Source of the DNA: Schizochytrium sp. TIO01
Taxonomy: Eukaryota; Sar; Bigyra; Thraustochytrida; Thraustochytriidae
NCBI GenBank assembly: GCA_004764695.1
Contig: SMSO01000037.1
Span: 1,793,747-1,857,746, forward strand
DNA: 64,000 bases
Reading direction: 5' to 3'
The notes under the pieces are model-generated. The model searched no databases and was not told the origin of the DNA. It saw nothing but the letters and a program-made list of their open reading frames with translations. Of the stretch, positions 62,886-64,000 are shown in pieces; the stretch's first letter is position 1; each line of letters starts with the position of its first letter. Position numbers and translations under genes: made by a program.

Positions 62886-64000
62886 TCACTTGGCTTTTTC
62901 ACAATTATCCTGTTCTCCCTTTACAGTTTTGCTATCACTTGCAAACTCAGTCTGTTCTACCTGTTCCTTGTTACTAGAGTCGTGGTCTAACTTTGATACG
63001 GGTGCTACTGGTGGCTTCCCACGCCACCAGCGGCGTACCCATGAGACATCCTCATCTTCATTCACTTTCGATTCCACACCTTGTTGTTCTTGAGATTCTC
63101 CTGGTTTATTTGGAATGTCCTCACTTTCAGACGAGACATTATGGCTTGTCTGGTCCGAGAAAGTTTCAACATCGTCTACTGAAGCCTTAGAAAGAGGGTT
63201 GCACTGTAGTTTTGAGCTTCCGTTGGTAGTACCAACCTCATTTCTATCGACGTATGAAAACTCATCATCGCTTTCTGTTTGTGCTGCAAGGTCTGGCCCA
63301 TCTGCTGACTCCAAGTTTTCTTCAATAGCCTCTTCATTGTGGGTGGCTAGACTAGCCTCATTTCGGCTGGTAGAGTCCTGCGAGTCCTGTGGGTGTGCAG
63401 CATCTGAAATGGGCTGGGTACGACGCCAACGCCAAGGTCTCCATGATGAGTAGCTGTCATCTTGTTGCACCTCTGCTGGAAATTGAGATGAACTCAGTTC
63501 ATCAGTTGAATCTTTTGATAAGTCTTGTTCTAAAGGCTCTGGTGGCATGGTCGAGTGTGTTTCCTTGGGCAATGTCTTTTCTGGGAGACTATCTACATCA
63601 CTTCTGGTGTTTTCCTTTATGTTGCTGAAGTTAGAATCTGCCTTAGGAATAGGAGATTCAGACTTGGAATCAGAGGCTTCATCGCCTTGGTGGCTGTCTA
63701 CCTCGGATGCAACGTCTTGATGTATTGTCTCGCCATTAGCATCTTCTCTATCGTTGCAGCTGGCTTCTGCGGGCATAGGCCCGTTCACTTTTCCAGAGAT
63801 AGGCTGAGTTGATTCAGGTGCAGTATCAAGTTCATTTTTCTCTTCTTGAGGAATGATTGGCGAATCATCAGTCATTTCAGTGGGACCTACTGGAGAATCC
63901 TCACGAGCAACAATAGGAGATTCAGAAGTCTTAATTTTGCTATCTTCAATGGATCCTGCATTAGCGCAAGCAGAAGTGCCATCATTCTCATCAACCTCTT
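62886..64000 (-). CDS. Acidic low-complexity protein with two Trp/Arg-rich islands (5' end outside window)
   Basis: The frame is open from its stop at 62886 to the window's right edge, so the true start lies beyond 64000. An internal ATG at 63875 is unlikely to be the start because the sequence before it has the same composition. The translation is rich in Asp, Glu, Ser, Gln and Asn with no globular domain, and looks disordered. Two islands stand out: SSWRPWRWRRTQP (about 63415-63455) and VSWVRRWWRGKPP (about 63015-63050), each embedded in strongly acidic sequence. Such basic-aromatic patches could be membrane- or partner-binding short motifs (inference). No family is recognised. Codon use is unbiased and AT-tolerant, like the neighbouring UBR gene. 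Confidence 0.7.
   Translation of the reverse strand, partial: EVDENDGTSACANAGSIEDSKIKTSESPIVAREDSPVGPTEMTDDSPIIPQEEKNELDTAPESTQPISGKVNGPMPAEASCNDREDANGETIHQDVASEVDSHQGDEASDSKSESPIPKADSNFSNIKENTRSDVDSLPEKTLPKETHSTMPPEPLEQDLSKDSTDELSSSQFPAEVQQDDSYSSWRPWRWRRTQPISDAAHPQDSQDSTSRNEASLATHNEEAIEENLESADGPDLAAQTESDDEFSYVDRNEVGTTNGSSKLQCNPLSKASVDDVETFSDQTSHNVSSESEDIPNKPGESQEQQGVESKVNEDEDVSWVRRWWRGKPPVAPVSKLDHDSSNKEQVEQTEFASDSKTVKGEQDNCEKAK

Overview
The window is nuclear DNA of a unicellular eukaryote. It carries eukaryote-only genes (NOP56, FANCL, a UFM1-specific protease, a UBR-type N-recognin, a nucleotide-sugar transporter, mitochondrial pyruvate dehydrogenase E1-alpha). The large genes are single uninterrupted frames: the UBR ligase reads through 2291 codons and NOP56 through 533 without an intron. 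Genes lie on both strands with no operon logic, and the spacers are full of tetra- and pentanucleotide repeats. A compact intronless stramenopile of the thraustochytrid/labyrinthulomycete kind fits best, but that placement is an inference from gene structure and not a search result.

Layout from left to right. 0-8 kb: GTP cyclohydrolase I, FANCL, then a tandem-C1-domain protein followed within 26 bases by a senescence/spartin-domain frame; these last two are probably one gene. 8-11.3 kb: repeats, a GC-rich island and a nuclease-like fragment. 11.3-16.1 kb: two convergent paralogues that each combine a signal/anchor segment, a thioredoxin-like domain, a 2-oxoglutarate/Fe(II) prolyl-hydroxylase-like domain and a C-terminal VHL-beta-like domain. 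This is the most unusual feature of the window. 17.8-23.5 kb: an SH3b-domain protein, a broken protein kinase, and PDH E1-alpha. 23.5-33.1 kb: a gene-poor span rich in repeats. 33.1-39.4 kb: NOP56 and a PP2C phosphatase with an inserted domain. 39.4-48 kb: a second gene-poor span with gene relics and a (TTTG)n array of about 294 bases. 48-64 kb: an SLC35-type transporter, a UFSP2-like protease, the giant UBR ligase, and an acidic low-complexity protein that runs off the right edge.

Several genes belong to ubiquitin or ubiquitin-like signalling (FANCL, UBR ligase, UFSP2, and the VHL-like domains if they are functional), but they are spread over 60 kb and nothing shows co-regulation. NOP56 and PDH E1-alpha have a strong C/G third-position bias, strong enough to keep long antisense frames open, which suggests high expression; UBR, UFSP2 and the acidic protein do not. 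Start codons were set at the first plausible ATG wherever the open frame begins at GTG or TTG.
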